A stretch of DNA of 11,871 nucleotides from Anaerolineaceae bacterium (GTDB lineage Bacteria > Chloroflexota > Anaerolineae > 4572-78), in assembly GCA_024762375.1 (NCBI GenBank), contig JANTHQ010000029.1:1-11871 (forward strand), written 5' to 3'. Shown here piece after piece: positions 11,130-11,871 of this stretch. Under the pieces are notes generated by a model, which saw nothing but the letters and a program-made list of their open reading frames with translations, was not told where the DNA came from and did not search any database. Made by a program: the position numbers and the translations under genes. Numbering within the stretch: the stretch's first letter is position 1; each line of letters opens with the position of its first letter.

Positions 11130-11871
11130 CACCATCGGCAAACGGCGTGCCATCCGGCGCGAAAAACGGCAATCGCGTGCCGGACGCATCATACATCCCC
11201 ACCACCAGCCGGTAATCGCCGGGGGGCAAATCGGCGGGCAGTTCGATAGCGTGGGGGTCGAAAACCAGTGCATTCTCATCCCATCCGGCAGTGGCGTTGC
11301 CCCCGTTGGCGGGCGGGCCATCGTGCCCGGCGAAATATTGCCCATCGGCGGACAAAAGTTGGGTGAACACCGTAAAATTTGTGCCGGGTGGTGCTGTGGC
11401 GTGCCAAAAAAGTTGAGCCGTCAGCGTGCCGGATTCTTTTTTCACCGCTGCCGCCGCCAATTCGATGCCATTTTCGGCAGATGCCAGCACGGGCGGGGCA
11501 ATCGTCGCGCCGGAGAAATTCATCAGCAGCAATCGGCCACCCTGCCCCGGCAAATATTCCGCCACAATTCTCCCCCGCGTCGCCAGTTTTCTACCCGCAC
11601 TACCCTCGCCAGTCGAATCGTTTTCTGCAGTCAGTACCCACGCCGCCGGCACAGATGTCGCCACATGCTGCGCAAAATCTTCCGGCAAAAAAGACTGGTG
11701 ATCCACCAATTTTACCCGAAATTGACGATGTAAAAATGAATATATTTTTTGGTAGTCGTCCGGATTGGTGACAATCAATTCTTGCGGTGATGTTTCGCCC
11801 ACCGATTGCAAAAACGAAATAATCCCACCATCAGACAATTTTGCCAATTGCGCCGCGCGATACTCAGTCGC
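11098..11871 (-). CDS. C-terminal part of a membrane glycosyltransferase (family-39-like, Chloroflexota type), runs off window
   Basis: The frame is open from the right edge (ATEYRAAQLAKLSDGG) to TGA at 11098-11100, giving 257 residues; the start lies outside. No membrane segment is in this part. It holds a small alpha/beta region (IISFLQSV, ELIVTNPDDYQKIYSFL) and then a beta-rich domain with LFWHATAPPGTNFTVFTQLL, GHDGPPANG, LPADLPPGDYRLVVGMYD and LPFFAPDG. This C-terminal domain is common at the end of multi-pass dolichyl-phosphate-mannose-type glycosyltransferases in Chloroflexota, where it lies outside the membrane. Gene and family name are by pattern memory. The 3' end overlaps tlyA tail-to-tail. 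Confidence 0.7.
   Translation of the reverse strand, partial: ATEYRAAQLAKLSDGGIISFLQSVGETSPQELIVTNPDDYQKIYSFLHRQFRVKLVDHQSFLPEDFAQHVATSVPAAWVLTAENDSTGEGSAGRKLATRGRIVAEYLPGQGGRLLLMNFSGATIAPPVLASAENGIELAAAAVKKESGTLTAQLFWHATAPPGTNFTVFTQLLSADGQYFAGHDGPPANGGNATAGWDENALVFDPHAIELPADLPPGDYRLVVGMYDASGTRLPFFAPDGTPFADGAIPAQTIHLP

Noticed and set aside
11107..11733. 208-residue plus-strand frame at the right end
   Set aside because: Arg/Gln/Gly-rich antisense shadow of the glycosyltransferase frame, which is open to the window edge and has conserved motifs.

Overview
The window most likely comes from a member of the Chloroflexota (Anaerolineae or a related class). Three features support this. One is a secreted protein ending in the FLPLIVK-type C-terminus common in exported proteins of this phylum. 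Another is a family-39-type glycosyltransferase tail of the kind frequent in these genomes. The third is a lipid-anchored ABC solute-binding protein with an Ala/Glu-rich helical stalk. No rRNA or single-copy marker is present, so the class cannot be fixed.

Left part (1-4184, visibly AT-richer): a carbohydrate-uptake and catabolism locus. The 5' part of a sugar-type ABC solute-binding lipoprotein gene runs off the left edge (minus strand), downstream of a full-length ulaG (L-ascorbate-6-phosphate lactonase, minus strand). A HAD phosphatase/phosphomutase gene is transcribed divergently, followed by a SorC/DeoR-family sugar-responsive regulator (plus strand). The ulaG/HAD intergenic region has two good divergent sigma70-type promoters. 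Each has a copy of the same 14-bp operator-like sequence (TGRACATATGCTCA, in opposite orientations) at its start site, and the copies lie 126 bp apart. The neighbouring SorC-type protein is the obvious candidate to bind them.

Middle (4185-6915): a 3'-terminal fragment of a tRNA gene (probably tRNA-Val) followed by a strong terminator, which looks like an integration scar. Then comes a secreted 726-residue protein that resembles a TIM-barrel glycoside hydrolase, and then a 5'-truncated remnant of murQ (C-terminal about 50 codons). The tRNA fragment and the murQ remnant bracket the hydrolase gene and suggest past insertion or replacement here.

Right part (7015-11871, GC-richer): an alpha/beta hydrolase gene (minus strand) is divergent from a compact plus-strand run. 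The run consists of an Aer-type PAS protein overlapping a PhnD-like binding protein without signal peptide, a NifX/NafY-family small protein, an arginase-family protein with an unusual Cys in the metal site, and tlyA (rRNA 2'-O-methyltransferase). Several of these genes overlap by 1-20 bases, so they are probably co-transcribed. At the right edge the C-terminal part of a membrane glycosyltransferase gene, on the minus strand, runs tail-to-tail into tlyA with a 32-base overlap.

The most interesting signals are the paired-operator divergent promoter of the ulaG locus, the tRNA/murQ scars around the secreted hydrolase, the PAS plus cytosolic PhnD pair, and the Cys-variant ureohydrolase.
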